From: Pseudonocardia asaccharolytica DSM 44247 = NBRC 16224
GTDB lineage: Bacteria > Actinomycetota > Actinomycetes > Mycobacteriales > Pseudonocardiaceae
Direction of reading: 5' to 3'
Length of the DNA stretch: 64,000 nt
Assembly (NCBI RefSeq): GCF_000423625.1
Contig: NZ_AUII01000022.1
Location: 1 to 64,000, forward strand
The notes beneath the pieces are model-generated. The model was not told where the DNA came from. It saw only the letters and a program-made list of their open reading frames with translations, and made no database searches. The position numbers and the translations under genes are program-made. This document shows positions 18,091 to 25,964 of this stretch, piece by piece. Each line of letters opens with the position of its first letter. The first letter of the stretch is position 1.

Positions 18091-18780
18091 ATGCGACGGC
18101 CTCCACCGAACGTGGATCGTAACGAATTTCGTCCGTCCGCCGACTACGAAGGCATGCAGACGTGCACGATGTCGATCGACGGGGTGCTGCTTTTCCTCCC
18201 GGCCCCGCACCACGACGATCGAGGATTCTTCACCCGCACCTTCGACAGCGCCGTCGCCCGCCGCCACGGCCTGCGGCCGGAGACGTTCGTGCAGGACAGC
18301 CAGTCCCGATCTCGCTGCGGCACGATCCGGGGGTTGCACGGCCGCAGCGGCCGGGGCGAGGCCAAGCTCATCCGCTGCGCCCGCGGCGCGGTGTTCGACG
18401 TTCTCGTCGATGCCCGGGCTGGCTCCCCCACCTTCGGCGAGCACCTGACCGTGACCCTGGACGACACCCGGTTCGCGCACCTCTACGTACCGGCCGGAAT
18501 CCTGCACGGCTTCCAGGCGCTCACCGAGGAGACCGACATCTGCTACCGGATCGACCGCGAGCACGACCCGAGCGAGGACATCTCGGTGCGCTTCGACGAC
18601 CCCGCGCTCGCCATCCGCTGGCCGATGCCGGTGACCGCGATCAGCGAGAAGGACCTGAACGCCGGCTCGTGGGGCACCCTGGCCGAGCGATTGCTCAGCG
18701 AGACTCACCCCCCCTCCTCGCACGGCAACACCCCGGCCCGGACCGCAGCCAGCAACGCCGCGTGGTCCCGCTCGGTCTGA
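18091..18780 (+). CDS. dTDP-4-dehydrorhamnose 3,5-epimerase family protein
   Basis: A 229-aa cupin-fold protein of the RmlC/RfbC family, which epimerises C3 and C5 of dTDP-4-keto-6-deoxyglucose on the way to rhamnose. Visible motifs are DDRGFFTRTF, the active-site His block TIRGLHGR, and LYVPAGILHGFQAL. Family members usually start with RmlA, B and D genes nearby; none is in the window. The first ~20 residues and the last ~25 are not conserved-looking. The start may be ATG 18091 (1 base after the wbaP-like stop) or ATG 18076. The 3' end overlaps the opposing DUF2252 gene by 76 bp. Confidence 0.8.
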   Translation: MRRPPPNVDRNEFRPSADYEGMQTCTMSIDGVLLFLPAPHHDDRGFFTRTFDSAVARRHGLRPETFVQDSQSRSRCGTIRGLHGRSGRGEAKLIRCARGAVFDVLVDARAGSPTFGEHLTVTLDDTRFAHLYVPAGILHGFQALTEETDICYRIDREHDPSEDISVRFDDPALAIRWPMPVTAISEKDLNAGSWGTLAERLLSETHPPSSHGNTPARTAASNAAWSRSV

Positions 18781-20138
18781 TCGGCGTAGTCCCTCGCGAA
18801 CCGGCACATCGCCCGGTCGAGTTTGTCCGAACCCCCGCAGTAACCCGCGATCATCGATGCCCCGCTGGTGCGGGCGTGGCCCTTGGCCAGCAGCAGCCCG
18901 CAGACCGCGGCGTAGTCCTCCAGCGCCGCAGCGTCGATGCCATCAAGGACGATCGCCCCCTTCATGTCCCGGAACTGCCGCACGTAGTACTGCCGGTCCT
19001 CCACGGTGGTCCAGCCCAGCAGCGGGTCGCTCACCGTCTGCAGCGCCTGCTGGTACTCCACCACCCGGTTGCCCTGATGAGCGTGCCAGGCGTCGTCGCC
19101 ATGCACGTACGGCGCGATCACCGAGCGACGGGCTTGTTTGAGCTGCAGGAACACCACATCGTCCGGGCTCGAGCCCTCGCACAGCGCGATATAGGCGCGC
19201 AGCCCCACCGAGCCGACGCCGACGACCTTGTGCGCCACATCGACGAGCCGATACCCACCGAGGATGCGCGCCCAATGCGAGGGCAGCGTCTGCAGATACT
19301 GGTCGAGCGCCACGGCGAGCCGCTCGTACTGCTGCGGGTCCGGCCGGGTGATCAGCGGCGGCTCCTCGACGATACGGCGCGTGCCGCCCAGCTCGCGGGT
19401 GAACCTCGGCAGCGCACGGTCACTGGTGCGCCGCCGAGCCCGGCGCGCGGCCTGTTCGAACTCGCGGCGGACCGACTTGCGGGACGCGCTCTCCTGCAAC
19501 CGCTCCAGATCGAGCCGTTCGAACGACCGCGCGAGCAGCGGCTGCTCCGCCAGATGCGCCAGATGCTCCCGGTAGGACGCCACACAGCGGGTCACGGCCT
19601 GCGCGCAGTCCTGCTCGGACGCGCCGTTCTGCCGGCCCGCGACCCACACGCTGGCCACCAGTCTGCGCAGGTCCCACTCCCAGGCGCCGGGATGGGCCTC
19701 GTCGAAGTCGTTGAGGTCGAAGACCAGGTCCCGCTCCGGCGATGCGTAGAACCCGAAATTGCCCAGATGCGCGTCGCCGCAGATCACCGGCTGGATCCCG
19801 GAGGCGGGCAGCGCCGCGAAGTCGGCGGCGTGAATCGCCGCGGCGCCGCGCAGGAACGCGTACGGGGACGCCGCCATCCGCCCCACCCGGACCGGGATCA
19901 GCCGTTCGACGCGGCCCTCGTGGCTCGCGATGATCTGCGCGACCGGGTCGGCCCGCAACGGCGAGTGCTCCCAGGTCCCGAGGGTCTCGCGGGACACCTT
20001 CTTGCGCAGTCCGCGCCCGATCCCGTATCGCTCGTCCCGCGGGGTGGCCGCCAGGCGCAGCGACGCGAAGCCCCGCCGGTCCACCGCCGCCACCACTTCG
20101 TGCCGGTCCTGCGCGTCGTCCGTCGGGACCGACATCAT
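18705..20138 (-). CDS. DUF2252 family protein
   Basis: A 477-aa soluble protein with the DUF2252 blocks: RVGRMAASPYAFLRGAA, VICGDAHLGNFGFYASPE, VFDLNDFDEAHPGAWEWDLRR, KVVGVGSVGLRAY and RQFRDMKGA. The GDAHLGN and DLNDFDE segments resemble the catalytic and metal-binding loops of the protein-kinase-like/aminoglycoside phosphotransferase fold, so a phosphotransfer activity is plausible but undemonstrated. The ATG at 20138 overlaps the upstream methyltransferase stop by 4 bp; a second ATG lies at 20135. Its 3' end overlaps the convergent RmlC-like gene. Confidence 0.88.
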   Translation of the reverse strand: MMSVPTDDAQDRHEVVAAVDRRGFASLRLAATPRDERYGIGRGLRKKVSRETLGTWEHSPLRADPVAQIIASHEGRVERLIPVRVGRMAASPYAFLRGAAAIHAADFAALPASGIQPVICGDAHLGNFGFYASPERDLVFDLNDFDEAHPGAWEWDLRRLVASVWVAGRQNGASEQDCAQAVTRCVASYREHLAHLAEQPLLARSFERLDLERLQESASRKSVRREFEQAARRARRRTSDRALPRFTRELGGTRRIVEEPPLITRPDPQQYERLAVALDQYLQTLPSHWARILGGYRLVDVAHKVVGVGSVGLRAYIALCEGSSPDDVVFLQLKQARRSVIAPYVHGDDAWHAHQGNRVVEYQQALQTVSDPLLGWTTVEDRQYYVRQFRDMKGAIVLDGIDAAALEDYAAVCGLLLAKGHARTSGASMIAGYCGGSDKLDRAMCRFARDYADQTERDHAALLAAVRAGVLPCEEGG

Positions 20139-20782
20139 GAGACCCCTTCTTCCGATCGCCGCTGCGCCACGAACACCGTGCTGCGGCGGGTGAGTTCGCG
20201 GTGGACGGCACCGAATCGCCGTCCGAGCTCGTCCTCGATCCGGGCGAGCGTCTGCTCCGGCAACAGCAGACGGCGGGCCACGGCGTTCGGGTCGGACCCG
20301 CCGTGCCAGCTGAGCACCAGCCGCCCACCGGGCCGCAGCACCCGATGCAGTTCGGCGAGCCCGGCCTCCAGATCGGGCCAGATCGCGACGGTGTTCGTCG
20401 AGACGACCACGTCGACCGCGGCGTCGGGCAGACCGGTCGAGGCGGCGTCACCGGCCTGGATCTCGACCCGGCCGTCGGCGATCTCGCGGGCCAGCGCGCG
20501 GATCGCGAGGTAGCGCATCTCGGCCGACGGATCGATCCCGACCACCTGCGTCGTTCCCGGCCGGCCGGCGAGCATGCCGAGCAAGACACCCGGCCCGTGG
20601 CCGACCTCGAGAACCTCGGCGGGCCGATCCTGGGCGACCAGCTCGGCGATCTCGCGCTGCGCGGCGCCGCTGAGCCGGCGCATCAGCCGTCCGCCGAGAC
20701 GGCCGATCCGGCCGGCGGGCAGAGCGGCGAACCGGTTCGGCCGCGCCCCGGTGGACCACGACCGCTGCATCGACGTCGTCAT
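20135..20782 (-). CDS. Class I SAM-dependent methyltransferase
   Basis: A 215-aa methyltransferase with motif I VLEVGHGPGVLLGMLA (about residues 56-71), an acidic residue after the second strand (VVGIDPSAEM) and motif post-I/II (VDVVVSTNTVAIWPDL). This matches the Methyltransf_11 type. The substrate is unknown. It starts a two-gene unit with the DUF2252 gene (4-bp overlap) and lies 88 bp from a small membrane protein gene on the same strand. Confidence 0.85.
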   Translation of the reverse strand: MTTSMQRSWSTGARPNRFAALPAGRIGRLGGRLMRRLSGAAQREIAELVAQDRPAEVLEVGHGPGVLLGMLAGRPGTTQVVGIDPSAEMRYLAIRALAREIADGRVEIQAGDAASTGLPDAAVDVVVSTNTVAIWPDLEAGLAELHRVLRPGGRLVLSWHGGSDPNAVARRLLLPEQTLARIEDELGRRFGAVHRELTRRSTVFVAQRRSEEGVS

Positions 20783-20870
20783 GGCGCCAATGATCGTCCG
20801 CGAAGGGCCGCTCCGCTGTCCCCGCCGACGACGTCGGTCCCTGATCGGGCTCGTCCCTGGCGTGCCGTCC

Positions 20871-21320
20871 TCACCGTCCGCCGGCCGATGTGCTGAGTGT
20901 GGTGGTTCTGATCGCCGTGGTGGACGCGCTGGGTGGAACGATCGTCGACGTGACGATCCTGGGGAGGTCGACCGGCGGAGGCACCGGGGCGGCGGCCGTC
21001 GGAGCCGGGTGCGGATCGTCCGTCGGGGCCGACCAGCGGTCGGTCGCGGGCGCGCCGGCCGCCACGACGGGCGTCGGCTCGATCTCCGCGACCCACCCGG
21101 GCCCGGCCGCGGGCTCGCTCGCCGTGTCCTCGAACAACCGCGCCTCGAGCCTCGTCGTACCCGGACCGGTGACCAGGTTCACGCCGACCACACCGAGGAT
21201 CGCCGCGCACGCCGACGCGCCGGTGTAGGCCGCCGCCCGCATCCGCCTGGATCGGCGGCCGGGGCCGTCGGTGAAGACGGGGCTGCTCAACCGGGTGCCA
21301 GTGGTCTCGTCGTCGATCAA
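20871..21320 (-). CDS. Small single-pass membrane protein, unknown function
   Basis: A 149-aa product not recognised as a known family. An N-terminal basic stretch (RRSRRMR) precedes one hydrophobic helix (about residues 29-50, ACAAILGVVGVNLV). The remainder is Pro/Ala/Thr-rich and probably disordered outside the cell. The TTG start at 21320 has a GAGAGGGA sequence about 7 bases upstream; an internal ATG would start at the helix. It lies alone between the methyltransferase and HNH genes. A real but fast-evolving secreted or envelope protein is likely; a spurious frame is not excluded. Confidence 0.55.
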   Translation of the reverse strand: MIDDETTGTRLSSPVFTDGPGRRSRRMRAAAYTGASACAAILGVVGVNLVTGPGTTRLEARLFEDTASEPAAGPGWVAEIEPTPVVAAGAPATDRWSAPTDDPHPAPTAAAPVPPPVDLPRIVTSTIVPPSASTTAIRTTTLSTSAGGR

Positions 21321-21469
21321 CGGCTCGTCCCTCTCGCCAACGTCCCTCGTGGACGGCGGGAAGTGAGTGCGTCCAACGCCGCGGTACCTGCGCCATCGTC
21401 GTCCGCCGCCACCGGCTTGTCGGTCCGGCCGCACCGGTCGTTACGGAGCCTGCGCTCCATCGGCCACCG

Positions 21470-22102
21470 TCAGGCTGCGGTGGTCAGCCACGGCTCCCAG
21501 GCCGGCAGCGGTTCGACGGCGAGCACGAGGACGCCGCCCGCCGAGCGGCTCGGCGGGGCCGGGTGCGTCCGCAAGCTCCAGCCGAGTTCCTCGATCAGCC
21601 GGTCGGCCTTGCGGGAGTTGCACGACCGGCACGCCGCGACGCAATTGTCCCAGCTGTGCGCGCCGCCGCGGCTGCGCGGCACGACGTGGTCGATGGTGTC
21701 GGCGCGCTTGCCGCAGTATGCACAGCGCCGCCCGTCGCGGCGCAACACCCCGGAACGGGTCATCGGGATCGACCGCCGGTAGGGCACCCGCACATAGCGG
21801 GACAGCCGCATCACCGACGGCGCGGGAATGGAGAGACTCTCGGAACGGAACGCCGTGCCCTCCAACTCAACCTGGACGCATTCGGCCTTACCGCTCAGCA
21901 TGAGGAGGATCGCGCGTTTGGCGGTGACCACCGTCAGCGGCTCGAAGCTGGCGTTCAGCAGCAGGACCCTGGACCCCGTCGGGACCGCGCCCGGGCGCGA
22001 CGCGATCCCCGGCACCTCCCCTGGATCGGGGTCGGCACCGATGGGGCCAGGTTGTCGATGCGGCACGCGACCACCTCCAGCGGGCTGCTCACAGTCGACC
22101 AT
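21470..22102 (-). CDS. HNH endonuclease domain protein
   Basis: A 210-aa protein of a family common in actinobacteria. It has an N-terminal region with VLLLNASFEPLTVV and the HNH nuclease fold near the C-terminus: a zinc pair in CAYCG and CRSCN around residues 128-165, the His pair in TIDHVVPRSRGG, and the final N/H in WDNCVAACRSCNSRKADR. DNA cleavage is expected from the motif; biological target unknown. There is no good ribosome site before the ATG at 22102, so translation may begin downstream, closer to VLLLN (about residue 45). Confidence 0.8.
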   Translation of the reverse strand: MVDCEQPAGGGRVPHRQPGPIGADPDPGEVPGIASRPGAVPTGSRVLLLNASFEPLTVVTAKRAILLMLSGKAECVQVELEGTAFRSESLSIPAPSVMRLSRYVRVPYRRSIPMTRSGVLRRDGRRCAYCGKRADTIDHVVPRSRGGAHSWDNCVAACRSCNSRKADRLIEELGWSLRTHPAPPSRSAGGVLVLAVEPLPAWEPWLTTAA

Positions 22103-22184
22103 ACGGGGGCACGGTTACGCACGGGTGATATCGGAGATGTCGCTCAGGTGGACGCACGGAAGGGTGAGCGGCCGATCCGCGCGC

Positions 22185-23297
22185 TCAACGGCCGACGGCG
22201 TCCAGCGCCGCGACGACGTCGGCCACCAGATCGGCGGCGTCCTCGCAGCCCGCCGACAGCCGCACCAGTCCCCCGGGTACGGCGTCACCCCAGCGCTCGC
22301 GCCGATCCGCAGTGGTGCGCAGACCGCCGAAGCTGGTCGCCGAGCACACCAGCCGCGACGTCTCGAGGAACCGGGCGACGGCGGTCGGCGAGGGCAGGGT
22401 GAACCGCAGCACCCCGTTCCAGCGGCGCATCTGCCGCGCCGCCACGGCGTGCGCGGGGTCGTCCTCGAGCCCCGGCCAGCGGACATCGGTCACGGCCGGG
22501 TGCTCGCGCAGCGCCGTGGCCAGCGCACGGGCGTTGGCCGCCTGGCGCTCCAGCCGCAGGTCGAGGGTGCCCAGCCCACGGTGCGCGAGCCAGGCCTCCA
22601 CCGGCCCGGGGACGGCGCCGCCGCGCGTCCGCGCCGATCGCAGCCGCCCGGCCAGCACCGGGTCGGCGCTGCTCACATGCCCGAGGACGACATCGCCGTG
22701 GCCGGCCAGCGCCGTGGTGTCGCTGGCCACGACGAGGTCGGCTCCCAGCTCGAGCGGGCGCTGCCCCAGCGGCGTCGCGGTGGTGTTGTCGACGGCGACC
22801 ATGGCACCCGCGGCGTGGGCGAGCGCGGCGACGGCGGCGATGTCGCACACCTCCAGCCCCGGGTTGGACGGGGTCTCCAGCAGGATCAGCGAGGCGCCCT
22901 CCAGCACCCTGCCGGTCCAGTACCCCGCGGTGGGCACCGCCCGCACCGGCACGCCGAGCGGGGCCAGTTCCTCCTCGGCGAGCACCCGCCCGAGGAAATA
23001 GCCGTCGCTGGGCAGCACGACGGCACCGCCCGGGCGTGCGGCTGTCCGCAGCACCGCGGAGATCGCCGCCATCCCGGAACCGAACAGCACGCATTCGCCG
23101 CCGTCCAGCTCGCCGATCGCCGACTCCAGCGCGCGCCAGGTCGGGTTGTCAGCGCGACCGTAGAAGTCGCGCGGCAGCGGGTCGCCGGGGACACCGAGGT
23201 GAAAGGTCGACGAGAGCGCCGGCCCGGGATGCAGGGGCGCCCCCAGCGCGGCCGGCGGGTGCCCGCCGTGCACGCAGCGCGTCCCGTCGCTCACCAT
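22185..23297 (-). CDS. Cystathionine gamma-lyase/synthase-like protein lacking the PLP lysine
   Basis: A 370-aa Cys/Met-metabolism PLP-enzyme homologue. Cofactor-binding blocks are present: FYGRADNPTWRALE, LFGSGMAAIS, LLETPSNPGLEVCDI and VAVDNTTATPLGQRPL. The block that normally reads S-x-T-K-A-L-x-G-H-G-D here reads SDTTALAGHGD, so the Schiff-base lysine is Thr195 (codon at 22713-22715). The protein has no lysine at all. Active enzymes of this family cleave or form thioethers in methionine/cysteine metabolism; this copy should be inactive unless the base is a sequence error (AAG to ACG needs one change). ATG 23297 is chosen; GTG 23303 is possible. It follows gpsA by about 75 bp, with a palindrome between. 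Confidence 0.8.
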   Translation of the reverse strand: MVSDGTRCVHGGHPPAALGAPLHPGPALSSTFHLGVPGDPLPRDFYGRADNPTWRALESAIGELDGGECVLFGSGMAAISAVLRTAARPGGAVVLPSDGYFLGRVLAEEELAPLGVPVRAVPTAGYWTGRVLEGASLILLETPSNPGLEVCDIAAVAALAHAAGAMVAVDNTTATPLGQRPLELGADLVVASDTTALAGHGDVVLGHVSSADPVLAGRLRSARTRGGAVPGPVEAWLAHRGLGTLDLRLERQAANARALATALREHPAVTDVRWPGLEDDPAHAVAARQMRRWNGVLRFTLPSPTAVARFLETSRLVCSATSFGGLRTTADRRERWGDAVPGGLVRLSAGCEDAADLVADVVAALDAVGR

Positions 23298-23333
23298 CGC
23301 CACACACCGTCCCGTTTGACCTGGTCACCCGGG

Positions 23334-23379
23334 CCTGTGAGTGCGTAACAGTGTTGGAACACTGTTACGCACTCACAGG
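23334..23379. repeat. Dispersed palindromic element, copy 1
   Basis: Two perfect 22-bp arms (cctgtgagtgcgtaacagtgtt and its complement) are separated by only gg. The TGA of gpsA (23373-23375) lies within the right arm. Near-identical elements are at 30815-30858 and 59654-59705. Placed at the 3' end of gpsA, it can act as a terminator without U-tract or as an mRNA-end stabiliser. Confidence 0.92.
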
Positions 23380-24395
23380 TATTCGGGCTTGAAGGAACGG
23401 CTGATCAGCTCCTTCGCCATCGACGACGGGGCGAGGTCCTCGTGACAGACCCGCCGCACGGCGTCGGCGATCGGCAGCTCGACGCCGTGCCGCTCGCCCA
23501 GCTCGCAGATCGACAGGCACGACTTCACCCCCTCGGCCACCTGCCCGTGGTTGGCCCGTTCGGCCTCGGCGAGGGTCTCGCCCCGACCCAGCCGCTCGCC
23601 GAAGGTCCGGTTGCGCGACAGCGGCGACGAGCACGTCGCGACGAGGTCGCCCAGCCCGGCGAGACCGGCGAAGGTCAACGGGTCGGCCCCGAGCGCGACG
23701 CCGAGCCGGGAGATCTCGGCCAGCCCCCGGGTGATCACCGAGGCGCGGCTGTTGTCGCCCAGCCCCATCCCGGCGGCGATCCCGACGGCCAGCGCGATCA
23801 CGTTCTTGCCCGCCCCACCCAACTCGCAGCCGATGACGTCGGTATTGGTGTAGGCCCGGAAGTAGCCGGTGGCACAGGCGTTCTGCAGGGCCACCGCGCG
23901 GTCGTGGTCGGCGCAGGCGATCACCGTCGCGGTCGGCTCCCCGTGCGCGATCTCCAGGGCGAGATTCGGACCGGAGACGACGGCCACCTGGTCCGGCAGC
24001 ACCCCCGCGACCTCGACGATCAGCTCGCTCATCCGTTTGAGCGTGCCCAGCTCGACGCCCTTGGCCAGGCTCACCAGGGTCCGCCCTCCCGACAACTGAT
24101 CGCGCCAGTGAGCGAGGTTGGACCGCAGAGTCTGCGACGGCACCGCGAACACCACGGCGTCGGCGCCCTCGAGTGCGGACGCCGGGTCGGCCGACGCCGA
24201 GAGCCGCGCCGGCAGCACGATCCCCGGCAGATAGTCGGGGTTGGTCCGGCGCTCGTTGATCGCGGCCGCGACCTCGGGGCGGCGGGCCCACAGCGTCACG
24301 TCACGGCCGGCATCGGCCAGCACCTTGGCGAACGTGGTCCCCCACGAACCAGCGCCCAGCACCGCGACCCGGCGCACCTCACGGGCCCCGCTCAC
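23373..24395 (-). CDS. gpsA: Glycerol-3-phosphate dehydrogenase [NAD(P)+]
   Basis: A 340-aa cytosolic enzyme that reduces dihydroxyacetone phosphate to sn-glycerol-3-phosphate, the phospholipid backbone. The N-terminal Rossmann motif is [19 protein letters not shown] (about residues 9-27). [24 protein letters not shown] and [19 protein letters not shown] mark the family, the last holding the catalytic Lys. [19 protein letters not shown] is near the C-terminus. The GTG at 24395 overlaps the acyltransferase stop by 4 bp, so glycerol-phosphate supply is coupled to an acyltransferase of the same pathway. The stop codon is inside a palindromic element. Confidence 0.95.
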   Translation of the reverse strand: MSGAREVRRVAVLGAGSWGTTFAKVLADAGRDVTLWARRPEVAAAINERRTNPDYLPGIVLPARLSASADPASALEGADAVVFAVPSQTLRSNLAHWRDQLSGGRTLVSLAKGVELGTLKRMSELIVEVAGVLPDQVAVVSGPNLALEIAHGEPTATVIACADHDRAVALQNACATGYFRAYTNTDVIGCELGGAGKNVIALAVGIAAGMGLGDNSRASVITRGLAEISRLGVALGADPLTFAGLAGLGDLVATCSSPLSRNRTFGERLGRGETLAEAERANHGQVAEGVKSCLSICELGERHGVELPIADAVRRVCHEDLAPSSMAKELISRSFKPEYL

Positions 24396-25099
24396 GACGC
24401 ACTCCCCCGACGGTAGAACTCGGCGGGAGCCGGTTCCCCGCGCACCTCGACGAGCAGATCGCGCACCCGTGTCATCAGGAGGTCGGTCACCTCGCGCAGC
24501 ACGCCGGCGTCGATCGGCCGCCCGCGATAGGCCGAGAGATCGACGGGGGCCCCGGCGCGCACGGTGATCGTCCGGCGCGGCAGCGGCCGGAACCTCTTGT
24601 TGTAGTGGTCGTACACCTCCCGGGTGCCCCAGTGCACCACCGGCAGCACCGGCACGTCGGAGCTCAGCGCGAGCCGGGCGGCGCCGGTGCGCGCATGCAT
24701 CGGCCAGCCGCCCGGGTCGCGGGTGATCGTTCCCTCCGGGTAGATCACGACGATCTTGCCGTCGCGCAGCGCCTCGGTCCCGGCGCGCAGGCTCTGCCCG
24801 GCGTCCGCGGACTGCCGGTAGACCGGGATCTGACCGGTGCCGACCAGGACCTTGCCGAGCACCGGGATGCTCCACAGGCTGTGCTTGGCCAGGAAGCGCG
24901 GCGTCCGGCGGGCCGTGTGCACGTACAGCGCGGTGTGCACCGGGTCCAGATAGGAGATGTGGTTGGCCACCAGCAGCGCCCCGCCCTGCGCGGGGATGTG
25001 CTCGCGTCCCTCGTAGCGGACCCGGCCGGTCCCCCAGCCGATCGGATAGAAGAACACCGCGGCGAACTTCTCCCAGAATCCACCGTTCTCCCGAGTCAC
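24392..25099 (-). CDS. 1-acyl-sn-glycerol-3-phosphate acyltransferase (PlsC family)
   Basis: A 235-aa membrane-associated acyltransferase. The catalytic NHx4D motif is NHISYLD at residues 46-52, the phosphate-binding block is [10 protein letters not shown] (about 117-126), and a hydrophobic N-terminus ([11 protein letters not shown]) can insert in the membrane. It would acylate lysophosphatidate to phosphatidate. The GTG at 25099 starts 87 bp from the divergent cofC gene. It overlaps gpsA by 4 bp, so both genes serve early phospholipid synthesis. Confidence 0.9.
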   Translation of the reverse strand: MTRENGGFWEKFAAVFFYPIGWGTGRVRYEGREHIPAQGGALLVANHISYLDPVHTALYVHTARRTPRFLAKHSLWSIPVLGKVLVGTGQIPVYRQSADAGQSLRAGTEALRDGKIVVIYPEGTITRDPGGWPMHARTGAARLALSSDVPVLPVVHWGTREVYDHYNKRFRPLPRRTITVRAGAPVDLSAYRGRPIDAGVLREVTDLLMTRVRDLLVEVRGEPAPAEFYRRGSAS

Positions 25100-25185
25100 C
25101 CAGAACCTCCCGCCTCGCGATCTCCGGTTGAGTCTTCCCGGCCCGAGCCCCCCGGTCCACCGCCGGGTGGTGCGACGATGGAGCC

Positions 25186-25893
25186 GTGCCCACGCCGCGG
25201 ATGCAGACCGTCGATCTCGTGGTCCCGATCAAGCCGCTGCACACCGCCAAGTCCCGGCTGCGCGGCGCCGCCGACAACGGCGTCGGCGAGGCGGCGGCGC
25301 ATGAGCGGCTCGCGCTCGCGATCGCGCTCGACACGATTGTCGCGGCGCGCGCCGCTGAACGCGTCCGCGCCGTCCTGGTTGTGACATCCGACCCAACGGT
25401 GACCCGCGAGCTCGCCACCGAGGGGGTCGCGGTGGCCCCGGACGGACCCGCCGCCGGACTCAACCCCGCGCTGCGCTACGGCGTCCACGTCCTGCGCGAC
25501 CGCGACCCGAGCGCTGCCGTCGGCGCACTGCAGGCCGATCTGCCCGCGTTGCGCCCCGCCGAGCTCGACGAGGCGATCGACGTCGCCGCGGCCGTGTTCG
25601 CGGCGGGTCCGGTGCGTCGCGCCTACTGCGCCGACGCGCACGGCGCCGGGACGACGCTGCTGCTCAGCGCCCCGGCGACGGCGCTGGGCCCGCGGTTCGG
25701 CCCCGGCTCGGCCGCCCGCCACCGCCGTTCCGGCGCCTATCCGCTACCCGGCGCATGGCCCGGTCTGCGCCGCGATGTCGACACCGAGGAGGACCTGCGC
25801 CGGGCCGCCGACCTCGGCGTCGGACGTCGGACCCGCGGGGTGCTGACGCTGTGTGGCGGCGGCTGCGGTGATGCAGTCGAGATTGTTTCGTAA
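25186..25893 (+). CDS. cofC: 2-phospho-L-lactate/phosphoenolpyruvate guanylyltransferase (CofC/FbiD)
   Basis: A 235-aa nucleotidyltransferase of coenzyme F420 synthesis; in actinobacteria the homologue FbiD couples GTP to phosphoenolpyruvate. The start [17 protein letters not shown] carries the KPL..AKSRL nucleotide-binding block. [14 protein letters not shown] and [12 protein letters not shown] hold the metal-binding acidic residues, and [14 protein letters not shown] is the conserved C-terminal loop. GTG 25186 is followed by an in-frame ATG at 25201 that is also plausible. The position next to ppk and mutT1 matches the mycobacterial order. Its presence implies an F420-making organism. Confidence 0.92.
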   Translation: MPTPRMQTVDLVVPIKPLHTAKSRLRGAADNGVGEAAAHERLALAIALDTIVAARAAERVRAVLVVTSDPTVTRELATEGVAVAPDGPAAGLNPALRYGVHVLRDRDPSAAVGALQADLPALRPAELDEAIDVAAAVFAAGPVRRAYCADAHGAGTTLLLSAPATALGPRFGPGSAARHRRSGAYPLPGAWPGLRRDVDTEEDLRRAADLGVGRRTRGVLTLCGGGCGDAVEIVS

Positions 25894-25964
25894 TCAGAAG
25901 TTCATTTGGCTGTACTTGGGGGACCGGACAGCGGGGCCCGCGAAGTGCGTCAGAATGGCTGATC

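Noticed and set aside
18162-20513. 783-codon plus-strand frame
   Set aside because: It is out of frame with the RmlC-like gene and antisense to DUF2252 and the methyltransferase; no protein-like features.
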